This document shows, in pieces, positions 17,929 to 26,531 of a stretch of 64,000 nucleotides of DNA (the first letter of the stretch is position 1; every line of letters begins with the position of its first letter). The translations under genes were made by a program, and so were the position numbers. The notes below the pieces were generated by a model that made no database searches, was not told the origin of the DNA, and worked only from the letters and a program-made list of their open reading frames with translations. The DNA is from Pseudomonas promysalinigenes. Its GTDB lineage: Bacteria > Pseudomonadota > Gammaproteobacteria > Pseudomonadales > Pseudomonadaceae. Where the stretch lies: assembly GCF_014269025.2 (NCBI RefSeq), contig NZ_CP077094.1, positions 1,736,001 through 1,800,000 on the forward strand. Reading direction: 5' to 3'.

Positions 17929-18406
17929 GACATTGACTCCGGTGTCATGGCCGAAAAAGCACTCGTTAGACGAGATCTTTGCAGATCAGACGCGCTTTGC
18001 TGAGCTTGCTGCTAGCCGGGCTGGCCACGGGGAGTAATGTGGTAAGCACGTACAACACCGTACTCTCCCAACGCAGCGGGGCGGTATACGGCAACCTGGG
18101 CACTTGGCCCTGATCGGCAGCATAGCAAGGCTTCGAATTTGGGTGCAAGCGCTCTATCAGCGCCCCTACCTGCTCAACTGCTTTGGGGTAGGGATGCCAA
18201 ATTTAGCCAGGTTGCGGGGTGTGCTGGCCGCAGAGGCACGGGCCTGATCTTTGGCATCTGCTGCTGCAGAGGAGCTCGCCGGCAGGCGGAGTCTGGCTCT
18301 TTTCGGCATCAAAGCTTTGAGGATCGCAGGCTCACACCTCAGAGTGGCATCGATACCGCTACTACGTTTGGCAGGTCGTGCGTGAAGCGGGCAGGCCGTG
18401 AGAGGG
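17929..18406. other. Intergenic region without a supported gene
   Basis: About 480 bases between two minus-strand genes. Short frames in both directions lack ribosome binding sites and known motifs. I see no repeat or RNA structure I can name. Confidence 0.45.
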
Positions 18407-18859
18407 TTAGCATTTTCTCCAGTAACGGCTCAGAGTGGATCTAGGTAAGTCCAGCAACGCCATGGCCTCCGATTGAGTCTTGCCCTCAGCCTTCAGTGCC
18501 TGAACCTTCAACAAAACCGCCTCAGCGCTCCTGGTGCGAGGATGTGCTTGCTTGATTGGCTCGGCGGGGAGTGGCGCATCGATCAGCTCCATGCGCTCCA
18601 ACTGGTCGAGCGCTTGCTCCAGCATTTGCCTCGCTGTTTTCTGCTCATCAGCAGCGTGCACGAGCGCCAGGAAAGCGATCGGATGCAAGTTCAGCGCTTT
18701 GGCGAGCTCTTGGCTGGTTTCCAGAGTGGCATTAGATTTCAAGCCTTCCAGTCGACTGATGTGTGACTGGGTCACACCCCCAGCGACATCGTATTGCGAA
18801 AGCTGCTGCTGCTCTCGCAGAAGCTGGAGCACGGCCGCAAAGGCATCTCGAAGACTCAT
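18407..18859 (-). CDS. XRE-type transcriptional regulator with second C-terminal HTH
   Basis: A 150-residue DNA-binding protein. An N-terminal Cro/C1-type helix-turn-helix (LSQYDVAGGVTQSHISRLE, about residues 20-40) is followed by a linker. A second helix-turn-helix-like segment lies at the extreme C-terminus (KTQSEAMALLDLPRSTLSRY). The start at 18859 (MSLRDAFAAV) is chosen over 18910 because the extra residues look like leader sequence and the HTH domain fits better. It probably represses a nearby cargo gene or itself. Confidence 0.78.
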   Translation of the reverse strand: MSLRDAFAAVLQLLREQQQLSQYDVAGGVTQSHISRLEGLKSNATLETSQELAKALNLHPIAFLALVHAADEQKTARQMLEQALDQLERMELIDAPLPAEPIKQAHPRTRSAEAVLLKVQALKAEGKTQSEAMALLDLPRSTLSRYWRKC

Positions 18860-19180
18860 TTCATCCGCCCTGATAAAAGCGGAGGGTATGCCGCGTTTGC
18901 GTGCGCTCACTCAAATGTATATATTCATTATTGTGGGAGGCAGGTGGCTCTGTCGGCCTCGGGTGTATTTGGGGGTAGCCCCCTGACCGCAGGCCCTACC
19001 CGGAGGGGGCTCTCCAATATATCTCTAAATCGTAAATGAGTAGCGTCATGGAGTAGCAAGCTTCGGCCCGCTCTCTGCCTGGCCTGTTAGCTATCCATCA
19101 ACGATGAAAATTGATCATTTCTTGTCCGAATCATCATGTCGAGGCGGTTTGGCTGTGCGTTGGAGTAAGCGAGGAAGGCG

Positions 19181-19618
19181 GTGGAATCAGTTCTAATTGC
19201 AGACATCCTGTACGGGGAGGCACGGAATCTTAATGGGTCGAGCCTCAGCGATGGCGACCTCATTAGGATCGTTCAAGAGGACTTTTCCGACCGTGCAGTT
19301 TGTGTGGTGAGGCAGTGGTTGTTGCTGGATGTTTTGCTGGCCGAGGGCATGCGCGCTGAGATCGAAGGAGAGGGGCGTCAGCCCACCATTCTCTACGCCC
19401 ACAACGTGGTCTTTGATAACCGAGAATGCATTCCCGCGGGGGACGGTCTGGTGACCGATTACGAGCGGGAATTCTACGGCTGCCTGTTTGAAACCGGGGA
19501 TGTCTTGGTGGTGCTTGCCGGCCCTGGAGGACGCAAATATGTGAGTCAGCCCGCGGTGGCCGCGTTGAAAAATCCCGACATTCGAAGTGCCGCAGGATTG
19601 CTGGTGCACGATCTGTAA
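19181..19618 (+). CDS. DUF6957 family protein
   Basis: A 145-residue protein resembling DUF6957 proteins of Pseudomonas accessory regions. It has LYGEARNLNGSSLSDGDLIR near the N-terminus, then RQPTILYAHNVVFDN and a C-terminal VLVVLAGPGGRKYVS. The start is GTG, with a good AGGAAGG about eight bases upstream. Function unknown. Confidence 0.7.
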   Translation: MESVLIADILYGEARNLNGSSLSDGDLIRIVQEDFSDRAVCVVRQWLLLDVLLAEGMRAEIEGEGRQPTILYAHNVVFDNRECIPAGDGLVTDYEREFYGCLFETGDVLVVLAGPGGRKYVSQPAVAALKNPDIRSAAGLLVHDL

Positions 19619-19760
19619 CACCTGCAGGTGACGTTTTCCTCCCTGGTCATTCAACGGGGCAGCTAGCTCCAATAGTCGTTTCTCTGCGCTGAGAATCAGT
19701 GCTCAGTCGGGAGACCGGTTTTTGGCGTCGGGGCAGTAACTATTAAAGGAAATTTTCAGG

Positions 19761-20102
19761 GTGAGTAAGGTTAGAGTTCCGCCGTTTACTAATAAGCCGG
19801 CTTGGAGTGACTGCGCCGCGATACCGAGCAGTGTCGCGAAAGCCATGGACACGCAGTTCGACGTGACCGTAACGGCATACCTATCTTCTGTGCAGTACGG
19901 GGAGGGGGAGGCGTACATGATCGGCGTGATTTTTGGCGACGACCGTAAGCGGTTTGCTGATGGGTCGACAGTTTGCACATCAATAATTATGAAGACTGAA
20001 GAGCGGCGGGGTTACTTGGTCGTCCATACCATGAATAGCTGTTACGTCATATGCGACTGGGCGGCAAGCAATGGGAAGGAAAATCTAGGCTTTGTTCATT
20101 GA
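19761..20102 (+). CDS. Unrecognised 113-aa protein
   Basis: Starts MSKVRVPPFTNKPAWSDC from a GTG codon, with a weak AGGG just upstream. It appears beta-rich, with an even mix of charged and hydrophobic residues and no membrane segment. It lies 142 bp after the DUF6957 gene on the same strand and may share its transcript. No domain recognised. Confidence 0.55.
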   Translation: MSKVRVPPFTNKPAWSDCAAIPSSVAKAMDTQFDVTVTAYLSSVQYGEGEAYMIGVIFGDDRKRFADGSTVCTSIIMKTEERRGYLVVHTMNSCYVICDWAASNGKENLGFVH

Positions 20103-20255
20103 GGCTTCCCGCCGGAGCTGGAACTTAAAAGAGTGAGCTTCAGGGTGAGCGGGAAATGAGGAATTTCACTTCAGCCAGGCATCGCATGGCACGCTTCGCT
20201 AACTCGTGTTAGGCGATCCTGAACGACCGACACCCCCTGGGCTGGGAGATCACCT

Positions 20256-20447
20256 ATGGATTGGATTGAGCGCCTCTGGCTGCGGGCTGAGCAGGTGTTT
20301 GGTGACAGAGCCAAAGCTGCCGTTTGGTTGTCGCTACCCCGGGCAGCATTTGATGGCCGCTCGGCGCTGGAGCTTGCGCGTGAGGAGGCTGGCTATCGTC
20401 TGGTCATGCAGACCCTGGAGCGGATTGCTCACGGCTACTGCTGCTGA
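20256..20447 (+). CDS. Xre/MbcA/ParS-type antitoxin, toxin-binding domain only (orphan)
   Basis: A 63-residue protein beginning MDWIERLWLRAEQVFGDRAK. It ends with the helical toxin-binding signature of RES-Xre antitoxins (ALELAREEAGYRLVMQTLERI). Such antitoxins block RES toxins, which destroy NAD+. It lacks the usual N-terminal HTH, so it could bind a toxin but not DNA. Only the tail of a RES gene follows directly, so it looks like an orphan from a decayed toxin-antitoxin locus. A GGGAG lies upstream of the ATG. Confidence 0.72.
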   Translation: MDWIERLWLRAEQVFGDRAKAAVWLSLPRAAFDGRSALELAREEAGYRLVMQTLERIAHGYCC

Positions 20448-20452
20448 CCAGC

Positions 20453-20536
20453 ATGCATCACCGCATTGAGAATGTTCGCTATTGGGGTGCAGCGGAGAGG
20501 CGATCAGCGTCGAACAGGAACCTGCTGACCCGATGA
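20453..20536 (+). pseudogene. Residual C-terminal tail of a RES toxin gene
   Basis: The frame MHHRIENVRYWG... matches the C-terminus of the intact RES protein encoded at 22334-23578 (MHHRIEKVCYG). The match is 21 identical bases (20452-20472 against 23482-23502), continuing more weakly. It sits directly after the antitoxin gene, where a RES toxin would be expected. Its stop overlaps the next gene's ATG by 4 nt, as in an operon. I infer that the body of a RES gene was deleted here. Confidence 0.6.
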
Positions 20537-21261
20537 AAATTTTGATTTACTCAGATCTGCACCTGGAGTTCGCGGACTTCCAGCCTCCTATGACGCAATG
20601 CGATCTGGTGGTGCTGGCAGGCGACATCTCGGTACGTAGTCGCGGAGTCGCTTGGGCGAATGAGGCGTTCAAGTGCCCAGTGATCTACGTCAGTGGCAAC
20701 CATGAGTTCTACAAAGGCCACATTGATCGAACGTTGGCCAAGATGCGCGATGCGGCTGCAGAACATGTGCACATCCTGGACAACCAAACGTTGATCATCG
20801 GCGACACCAGATTTTTGGTAGCAACTGCTTGGACAGATTTCACCGCGACTGGGGACTACAGGGCTGCGATGAGGGTGTGTGCGGAGTGGATGAACGACTT
20901 CAAGCGCATTCGCATCGGTGAGAGCTACAGCAAGCTTCGCCCTGTTGATCTAATTGCACGGAATATCACCACTCGTGAATTCTTGGCGAATGAGTTAGCG
21001 AAGGAGTTCGACGGCAAGACGTTGGTAGTGACTCATCACTGCCCCATCCAGGAAGTGGCAGGCACCGATCATGAGGGGCACCTTGGTGCGGCTTACTTTA
21101 ACCAATGGCATGACCTGGTGGCTCAGGCTGACGCTTGGGTATTTGGCCACACGCATCATGCAGTCGATACCGTCGTATCTGGATGCCGATTGGTTTCGAA
21201 CCCACGTGGATACCCGGGTGAGCGTACGGGGTTCTTACCGGATTTCTGTATTGAATTTTGA
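20533..21261 (+). CDS. Metallophosphoesterase
   Basis: A 242-residue calcineurin-like phosphoesterase, with all metal-site motifs in order: SDLHLE (about residue 6), LAGDIS (about 35), GNHEFY (about 58), THHCP (about 175) and FGHTHH (about 213). It hydrolyses a phosphoester of unknown identity with a two-metal centre. The start at 20533 (MKILIYSDLHLEF) is the family's usual N-terminus and overlaps the RES remnant stop by 4 nt. It was therefore probably the third gene of an antitoxin-toxin-phosphoesterase operon. Confidence 0.88.
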   Translation: MKILIYSDLHLEFADFQPPMTQCDLVVLAGDISVRSRGVAWANEAFKCPVIYVSGNHEFYKGHIDRTLAKMRDAAAEHVHILDNQTLIIGDTRFLVATAWTDFTATGDYRAAMRVCAEWMNDFKRIRIGESYSKLRPVDLIARNITTREFLANELAKEFDGKTLVVTHHCPIQEVAGTDHEGHLGAAYFNQWHDLVAQADAWVFGHTHHAVDTVVSGCRLVSNPRGYPGERTGFLPDFCIEF

Positions 21262-21425
21262 TGAGGCGGTGAGCATGACGAATACATACGGAGTAGGAAG
21301 TTTATTTTGGGCATCACTCGGGAGGCCTTTGAGGGCGGCATCAACGGAAACGGCTGCTTCTCAGTAGGCTAAGCAGGTACTTTGGGGTTGCCGCCCCTAA
21401 GCGCGGAGGTTGCTTGAGTAAGCTA

Positions 21426-22190
21426 CTAAAAAGGTGAATCCTGCTGCTCCAGTTCATGAACTGCACTGTAGATTCGCCGCTTCAAATCCGTCGAAAAGTC
21501 CCGGATAGCCACGATGGCGTGGCGCACTTCGGCAGCACCAATTACAATCGGCTCATCGTCTACTGTTCGACCGTTGCGGTGCACGATGTCGTGGCGCTTG
21601 ATGCAGATAGGGCTGATGTCATCCAGCTTTAGCCCAGACATGTGCTTGCCAAACATTGCGTCCATCACGGTTTTGATGGTTGCTGGATTGTGGAAGGAAA
21701 GCTCTGTCAGCGTCTTCAGCACGATGCTTTCCACCCCTTTAGGCTGTAGCACAATCTCCTTGAGCGTGAATTTCTTCTTGCTCAGCTCTTCGTAGCGTGT
21801 CGCCACATTTATCATGAGCGGTTCATAGTGCACGATCAGCCTGCGAACGACCGAGCTAATCAGCGATTCGAGTAGCGTCACCGCATGGGCGTAGACGAGT
21901 TTGTAAACGGTCTGTGCTTTAGGGGCGTCCTGATTGAGTTCGAGGAGATCACTCGCGGTAGCCAGCTCCCTGGAGAATTCGCTGAAGAGTTCGTTATGCG
22001 AGTGTCGCCCGAGCCATCGGTACTCAGCCTCTTCAGCGTCAGCCTCCATCGCTGACGAGTATTCAGCGCTCAAGCGCTCCCAGGTCTCAGGATCCTCGGA
22101 GGGATCGATGTCCATGCCGTGTTGACGCTTGATCCAGGCCAGGCATCGTTCCTGTTCAACCTCGAATGCGTATTCTTTAGTGGAGCTCAT
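21426..22190 (-). CDS. HEPN-like domain protein, possible RNase toxin
   Basis: A 254-residue, mostly helical protein. Around residue 211 it has IKRHDIVHRNGR, which fits the R-x4-6-H motif of HEPN domains, many of which are RNases in toxin-antitoxin and abortive-infection systems. The preceding helices (VYAHAVTLLESLISSVVRRLI) suit a RiboL-PSP-HEPN type fold. The acidic N-terminal 70 residues are unassigned. It is divergent from the RES gene, with 143 bp between the starts. Confidence 0.65.
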   Translation of the reverse strand: MSSTKEYAFEVEQERCLAWIKRQHGMDIDPSEDPETWERLSAEYSSAMEADAEEAEYRWLGRHSHNELFSEFSRELATASDLLELNQDAPKAQTVYKLVYAHAVTLLESLISSVVRRLIVHYEPLMINVATRYEELSKKKFTLKEIVLQPKGVESIVLKTLTELSFHNPATIKTVMDAMFGKHMSGLKLDDISPICIKRHDIVHRNGRTVDDEPIVIGAAEVRHAIVAIRDFSTDLKRRIYSAVHELEQQDSPF

Positions 22191-22333
22191 TCGTTGTCCT
22201 ATACCCCCTGTGGGCTCGGGGCGTTCCGGCCCGCGAAGAAGCAGTAGTTGGATGGGCGGGAAACATCAGCGATCATGCGGGCCCTTGGAGGATGTACTTT
22301 GCCATCACTGTGCGAGAGGACGATAGGGGCACC
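22191..22333. promoter_or_regulatory. Divergent promoter region, HEPN-like and RES genes
   Basis: A 143-bp gap between divergent starts; it should hold both promoters. The RES gene has AGGGG five bases before its ATG at 22334. No clear palindrome seen. Confidence 0.4.
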
Positions 22334-23578
22334 ATGGGTGATTTGACGGTTTGTTATAAGTGCGTGATTGACCCGTTTCTCGGTGGGCAGATCAGACGCA
22401 ACGGCACCTCCACACAATGCAGCCTCTGCCAGTCAAAGCGTAGATGCGTACCGCTTGCGCAGATTGTTGATCGCGTCGAGTCCATTCTCAAACGCTACAT
22501 CCATGAAGGCGAATTTGTCCGTCGCTGGGGCCCGGACGGCGTTGTTGACTCTCAAGGGGGAGATTACGTCGAGTACTGGGTTAGTGAGCTTTTTGGGTGT
22601 GACAACATTGAGCGGATAGTCCAAGCCGTCTGCACCAATCTCAAAGACTTCCACGATGACATCAAGTATGAGCGGTCACCGTTCCGACCAGACCATTTCG
22701 GGCATGAGTGGGGCGCGTTTCAAGACGGTCTCAAGCATGGTAAGCGCTTCTTCAATGACAGCGCGAAGGCCTTCCTTGACTGGATTTTCAAAGACCTCGG
22801 CAGCTATTCAGCGTCGTCAGAGGAGCATGCGGTAGTTCGGGTTCTCAGTCCCGAAAACGTCCCGCCCATTTATCGCGCACGCACCTGCATGACGCCCGAG
22901 AGTGTTGCTGAAGTCACCGCAGACCCGGCGAGCAAACTCGCTGCGCCTCCCAAGGACAAAGCAGGTGAGGGCAGGATGAATCCAGCGGGCGTCCCTGCGT
23001 TCTATGGAGCGTTCGCTCGCAAAACCTGCGTGGCCGAGTTGCGGCCTCCGGTTGGCGGAGCGGTGGTGAGTGGGGAGTTCCGGTTGAATCAGTCTGTCAG
23101 GGTGTTGGACTTTGGGCGTTTTGAGACCGCCGATCTCGGGCCGGTACCCAGCTTCTTCGATCCAAAATACTTCCAGAAGAGCGGGCGGCAGGAATTTCTG
23201 AGGTATCTCCATGATGAGATGACGGTTCCTGTATTGCCAGGTATGGAGCGCAATTACCTCATCCCCCAAGTCATCGCCGAGTACCTCGCGACTTACTGCA
23301 AACCGCAACTGGATGGCGTGATCTTCAAGTCGGTGCAGGACAAGGGTGGCAGCAATATTGTCCTGTTTTCGCATGCGGCATGCTCGCCAGGCCCGACGAT
23401 TTGGAAGCTGAAGGGCACCATGGGGATCCTGGGGCCTAGGTCATCCAACGCACCGCGCATCGAGTACGTCGAAGGTAGCCTCATGCATCACCGCATTGAG
23501 AAGGTTTGCTATGGCACAAGCGACTTGGAGCTGGAGGATGATCGGCCTAAAGCGAAGGTTTTGGAGACGGAATGGTGA
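22334..23578 (+). CDS. RES-domain NAD+-degrading toxin with HEPN/RES N-terminal domain
   Basis: A 414-residue protein. Its N-terminal region carries two zinc-type CxxC pairs (CYKC and CSLC, residues 7-31) and a helical domain typical of the HEPN/RES N-terminal extension. The C-terminal half is a RES domain, with the conserved arginine in YRART, the glutamate in CVAELRP and a late serine in SNIVLFS. RES enzymes deplete NAD+ and arrest growth. The start at 22334 is favoured over 22292 by its ribosome binding site. No Xre antitoxin adjoins it; the neighbour is the divergent HEPN-like gene, which may regulate or partner it. Confidence 0.82.
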   Translation: MGDLTVCYKCVIDPFLGGQIRRNGTSTQCSLCQSKRRCVPLAQIVDRVESILKRYIHEGEFVRRWGPDGVVDSQGGDYVEYWVSELFGCDNIERIVQAVCTNLKDFHDDIKYERSPFRPDHFGHEWGAFQDGLKHGKRFFNDSAKAFLDWIFKDLGSYSASSEEHAVVRVLSPENVPPIYRARTCMTPESVAEVTADPASKLAAPPKDKAGEGRMNPAGVPAFYGAFARKTCVAELRPPVGGAVVSGEFRLNQSVRVLDFGRFETADLGPVPSFFDPKYFQKSGRQEFLRYLHDEMTVPVLPGMERNYLIPQVIAEYLATYCKPQLDGVIFKSVQDKGGSNIVLFSHAACSPGPTIWKLKGTMGILGPRSSNAPRIEYVEGSLMHHRIEKVCYGTSDLELEDDRPKAKVLETEW

Positions 23579-23725
23579 AGTGCAGGAGGCCGAGGAGCGC
23601 TTGTCTGGGGAAGGGGCCTGCGATGAGAGGGCCTGGAAGGCGCGCTTCGGGATGATCTACGTTGACGTACATTCGTCATCTCCGTTAGCATTACCGAAGG
23701 ACTGCACCTTCTGTGAGCATTAATT

Positions 23726-23935
23726 ATGCCTAGCACCTACAAGCCAAGTGTCGTGATCAGCGCTGCTCCGAGTTCCTGCGAGCTCCCTGCTTCGATGATC
23801 GCGTGGGTGAGTACGCCCGAGGCTAAATCTGGTATGCGGGAAGCGCTTCAGAGCACGCTCCGAAAGCTAGCTGAAATGGATAAGAGCCGCATGGTCTCCC
23901 GCGAATCGCTCGATAAACCTTTGAGCACCATCTGA
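23726..23935 (+). CDS. Possible small protein, 69 aa
   Basis: An open frame MPSTYKPSVVISAAPSSCEL... between the RES gene and the protease gene. Its C-terminal half is a plausible amphipathic helix (REALQSTLRKLAEMDKSRM). There is no convincing ribosome binding site and no homology I recognise. It is kept because it fills an otherwise empty 376-bp gap on the coding strand. Confidence 0.25.
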   Translation: MPSTYKPSVVISAAPSSCELPASMIAWVSTPEAKSGMREALQSTLRKLAEMDKSRMVSRESLDKPLSTI

Positions 23936-23954
23936 TTCAGTCGGCGTCAACCCT

Positions 23955-25529
23955 TTGGGATTTACTCTTCTTCCTTATTCTGCTGACAACCTACTCAAGT
24001 GCCTTGTTGGTGGGGGTGGGTTGGCATCTGCTGAGGATGTCGCCGCCAAAAGGCATGTCCAGTACTTCAGAGGGTATTTTGACACGCTGGGTGCGCAAAC
24101 CATCATCGTGGAAAAAGACTACGTAGACCGGGACTACCTGCAGGACTATGCAGCTTACTACGACAGATGCTTCCATAATTATGCCCGGCGCACCACACGT
24201 CTGCATTTTTTTAAATCGACATTTGGCGCGTGTGATTTAAAAGCGAAGATACTCTCGCGCCCAGGTGATGAATCGGAAATTGACCTGCAAGAAAGCTACC
24301 TCGGATTTATAGTAGTAAAGCCTTTACCGGTCACTATTATTGGTAGGACATGCCTGAAGACCTACGACAGTGATAATGGGCGGCGCTCATTCCCCAGTCT
24401 GCGCGCCTACGCTGTTAACCTGTTTGGCATTCAGCTTGAGGTTGTAAGTCTTGCCTATCAAGAGCAGGACACCGTTGTTGCTGCGTGCGCTACAAGTGCG
24501 TTATGGACATGCTTACAGGGCACAGGTAAACTTTTTCAGCATCACATACCTGCACCGGTAGAAATCACTCGCTGGGCAGGTGATCAGCTTCCTGAGAACT
24601 TGTTATCCGCCGGGGCTCGGGCATTCCCTAACAGCGGGCTGACAGCAAGACAAATGGCGCATGCCATTAAAGGCGTTGGATTGGAGCCTTTTGTCGTCAG
24701 CGCAGGTACCCCGTATCATTTAAATAGTATTGTGTACGCGTACCTGAAGGGGAAAATACCCTCTATCCTCGCGTTTAAGATGACTAGCTATGAGGATCAT
24801 GAAGATCGCATCATCGGTAATCATGCGGTTGCGGTCACTGGCTTTTCATTGAGTGCAGCCGATGCCAGGATTGAAAGTCCAATCGATTTCAATCTGCGAT
24901 CCAGCCGAATCGACAAGCTGTACGTCCATGATGATCAAACAGGCCCATTCTCCCGGATGGGCTGGGCAACTCTTCCTACTCCTTCACAAATGGGGGGAGA
25001 GTTCGCCCTTAAGGGGTTGACGAGTAGCTGGTCAGAACGCGCGTTTGCGACTCCGGATTTCATACTGTTTCCACTGTATGAAAAGATACGAATTCCCTTT
25101 TCTCTCATCCATGACTCGATGGCTGCGCTAAGCAGCGTGCTTGAGTTTATGCGTGAGATATCAGACTCCAAAGTCGAATGTGGCGAAGCGGAATGGGATA
25201 TTTTTCTCACCACCGCCGGAGATTACAAAACCTCTGTCCGAGATGAATACTTCGGTTCGGCAACAGAGTACTCGGCATGCTTCTTCGTGGATCTGCCTCG
25301 GTTTTTGTGGAGGGTTACAGTTCGGACTGATGAGAAGGTGCAGATGGATATACTTTTCGATGCTACTGGGATTGCTCAGCACGATCTGCTCGTGCATTTT
25401 TTCTCAGCGCGTCGCGAGTACTATCAGATGCTTTCTCAAATTCTGCTTCCAGAATATGAAGATCTCGTTGCGTTGTTGCCGCTCCAGGCGAGAGCTGTGA
25501 TTGCGGCAACGCGGGGGGCAGGCGCCTAG
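23955..25529 (+). CDS. Papain-like (C39-type) cysteine peptidase-like protein
   Basis: A 524-residue protein. The central part has a Cys-His-Asp order fitting a papain-like or C39 peptidase: the cysteine in AACATSALWTCL (about residue 178), the histidine in GNHAVAVTGF (about 295) and an acidic residue in LYVHDDQTGPF (about 327). The N-terminal 150 residues and the last 170 are unassigned. It starts at TTG with no strong ribosome binding site. Its stop lies 7 bp from the end of the convergent three-gene operon, so the two transcripts meet tail to tail. A protease within a defence cluster suggests a cleavage-activated or toxin role; this is inference. Confidence 0.6.
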   Translation: MGFTLLPYSADNLLKCLVGGGGLASAEDVAAKRHVQYFRGYFDTLGAQTIIVEKDYVDRDYLQDYAAYYDRCFHNYARRTTRLHFFKSTFGACDLKAKILSRPGDESEIDLQESYLGFIVVKPLPVTIIGRTCLKTYDSDNGRRSFPSLRAYAVNLFGIQLEVVSLAYQEQDTVVAACATSALWTCLQGTGKLFQHHIPAPVEITRWAGDQLPENLLSAGARAFPNSGLTARQMAHAIKGVGLEPFVVSAGTPYHLNSIVYAYLKGKIPSILAFKMTSYEDHEDRIIGNHAVAVTGFSLSAADARIESPIDFNLRSSRIDKLYVHDDQTGPFSRMGWATLPTPSQMGGEFALKGLTSSWSERAFATPDFILFPLYEKIRIPFSLIHDSMAALSSVLEFMREISDSKVECGEAEWDIFLTTAGDYKTSVRDEYFGSATEYSACFFVDLPRFLWRVTVRTDEKVQMDILFDATGIAQHDLLVHFFSARREYYQMLSQILLPEYEDLVALLPLQARAVIAATRGAGA

Positions 25530-25536
25530 TTTATCT

Positions 25537-26271
25537 TTACACCACCAATGCTGCTGGGTTCCAGAAATAGACCAGTGCAAAAACAGCGAGAGCGCCACCA
25601 GCACGCAAGAATCCTTTTGCCTTGACCTCAATGAAACCCGGCAACCTTGCGCCAACACCGGCGCCCGCCAAGGCCAGAACAGTCTGAAAAACCTTGTACT
25701 GGAAAGCAGTGGGATTGCTAACAAAGAGGGCGATCAGCAACATGATGCTGACAAAGATAACGCCAAATATGAACGCCCATAATTTATCTGAATTCATGAA
25801 ATCCTTTGCCTCATTCTCAAATCCGTACACCGGAAGCTTGTTATCTTTGAAGATCGTGTAGAGCTGGTCTTTCTTGTCGGGAAGGTAGAGGCCGACAATT
25901 CTTTGCATATTGGCAAATGCTGTCGAGCCAGGTTCGCAGCTTGCCGTGGGGGGCAACTCAAGATTTTTGAATTCTTCTCTTAGCAACTCAAAATGCTCGG
26001 GCATTGCCTCTAACAGCGCATAGCAATCTTCAGCGTATCCTTGCGCCCAATGGGGGCTTTTTCTTGCGCCAAGCAGCTCGCTGTTTCCCACAAAATTTTC
26101 AGCACTGTTGAAGCAATTTGTCGCTTTACTTTGGTAGTTGACCAAGGCCGCCAACTTGGCTGTTGGCTCGGCTGGAGGGGTCAAAGTGTAGTCCTTGAGC
26201 GCCATCTGCGCGGTGTTGTAGAGCTCCATTAGCTCACCGCGTATTTTGACTACCTCTTGCTCCGCATTCAT
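25537..26271 (-). CDS. Membrane protein, third gene of a coupled operon
   Basis: A 244-residue protein with a soluble helical N-terminal part (about 160 residues) and three C-terminal transmembrane helices (FGVIFVSIMLLIALFV, VFQTVLALAGAGVGA and GGALAVFALVYFW). The ATG overlaps the upstream stop (ATGA), so it is translationally coupled to the two small genes before it. The layout, a soluble sensor with a small membrane domain, recalls membrane-damaging effectors, but I recognise no family. Confidence 0.65.
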   Translation of the reverse strand: MNAEQEVVKIRGELMELYNTAQMALKDYTLTPPAEPTAKLAALVNYQSKATNCFNSAENFVGNSELLGARKSPHWAQGYAEDCYALLEAMPEHFELLREEFKNLELPPTASCEPGSTAFANMQRIVGLYLPDKKDQLYTIFKDNKLPVYGFENEAKDFMNSDKLWAFIFGVIFVSIMLLIALFVSNPTAFQYKVFQTVLALAGAGVGARLPGFIEVKAKGFLRAGGALAVFALVYFWNPAALVV

Positions 26272-26531
26272 TTAGCTTTAGGCTTTGCATTGGCCAGGGC
26301 AAGGCTCAGCAGCATCCGGTAGTTGGAGTTGTCAAGGCCTTCTAGGCCGACAAACGAGAGGCCTGGAAAATGGCGGGAAAAGATCTCGGACACATCTGGC
26401 GCGCTCAAGTCGTCGTGAGCGGCGAGCTCCCTTGCCAGATCCTCCAGTTGAGCTTGAGTAGGATTCCAGCCAATCGGCATGAGGGTGCTCTGGATGTATC
26501 CTTTGAGGGAAGTTAGCGGGTCTGTAGTCAT
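26268..26531 (-). CDS. Small helical protein, paralogue of its upstream neighbour
   Basis: An 87-residue helical protein ending GLDNSNYRMLLSLALANAK. The upstream protein ends almost identically (GIDNSSLRTLLAMAIANAK), and both have a TPSQL/NPTQAQ-type segment in the middle, so the two are paralogues. Both ends overlap neighbours by ATGA. It may be an adaptor or effector-associated domain that recruits the membrane protein. This is inference from size, duplication and coupling. Confidence 0.65.
   Translation of the reverse strand: MTTDPLTSLKGYIQSTLMPIGWNPTQAQLEDLARELAAHDDLSAPDVSEIFSRHFPGLSFVGLEGLDNSNYRMLLSLALANAKPKAK

Noticed and set aside
21262..21425. 30-codon frame after the phosphoesterase gene
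   Set aside because: Too short, with no recognisable feature; likely chance.
23496..23723. 75-aa frame overlapping the end of the RES gene
   Set aside because: Starts inside the RES gene, has no ribosome binding site and no recognisable sequence.
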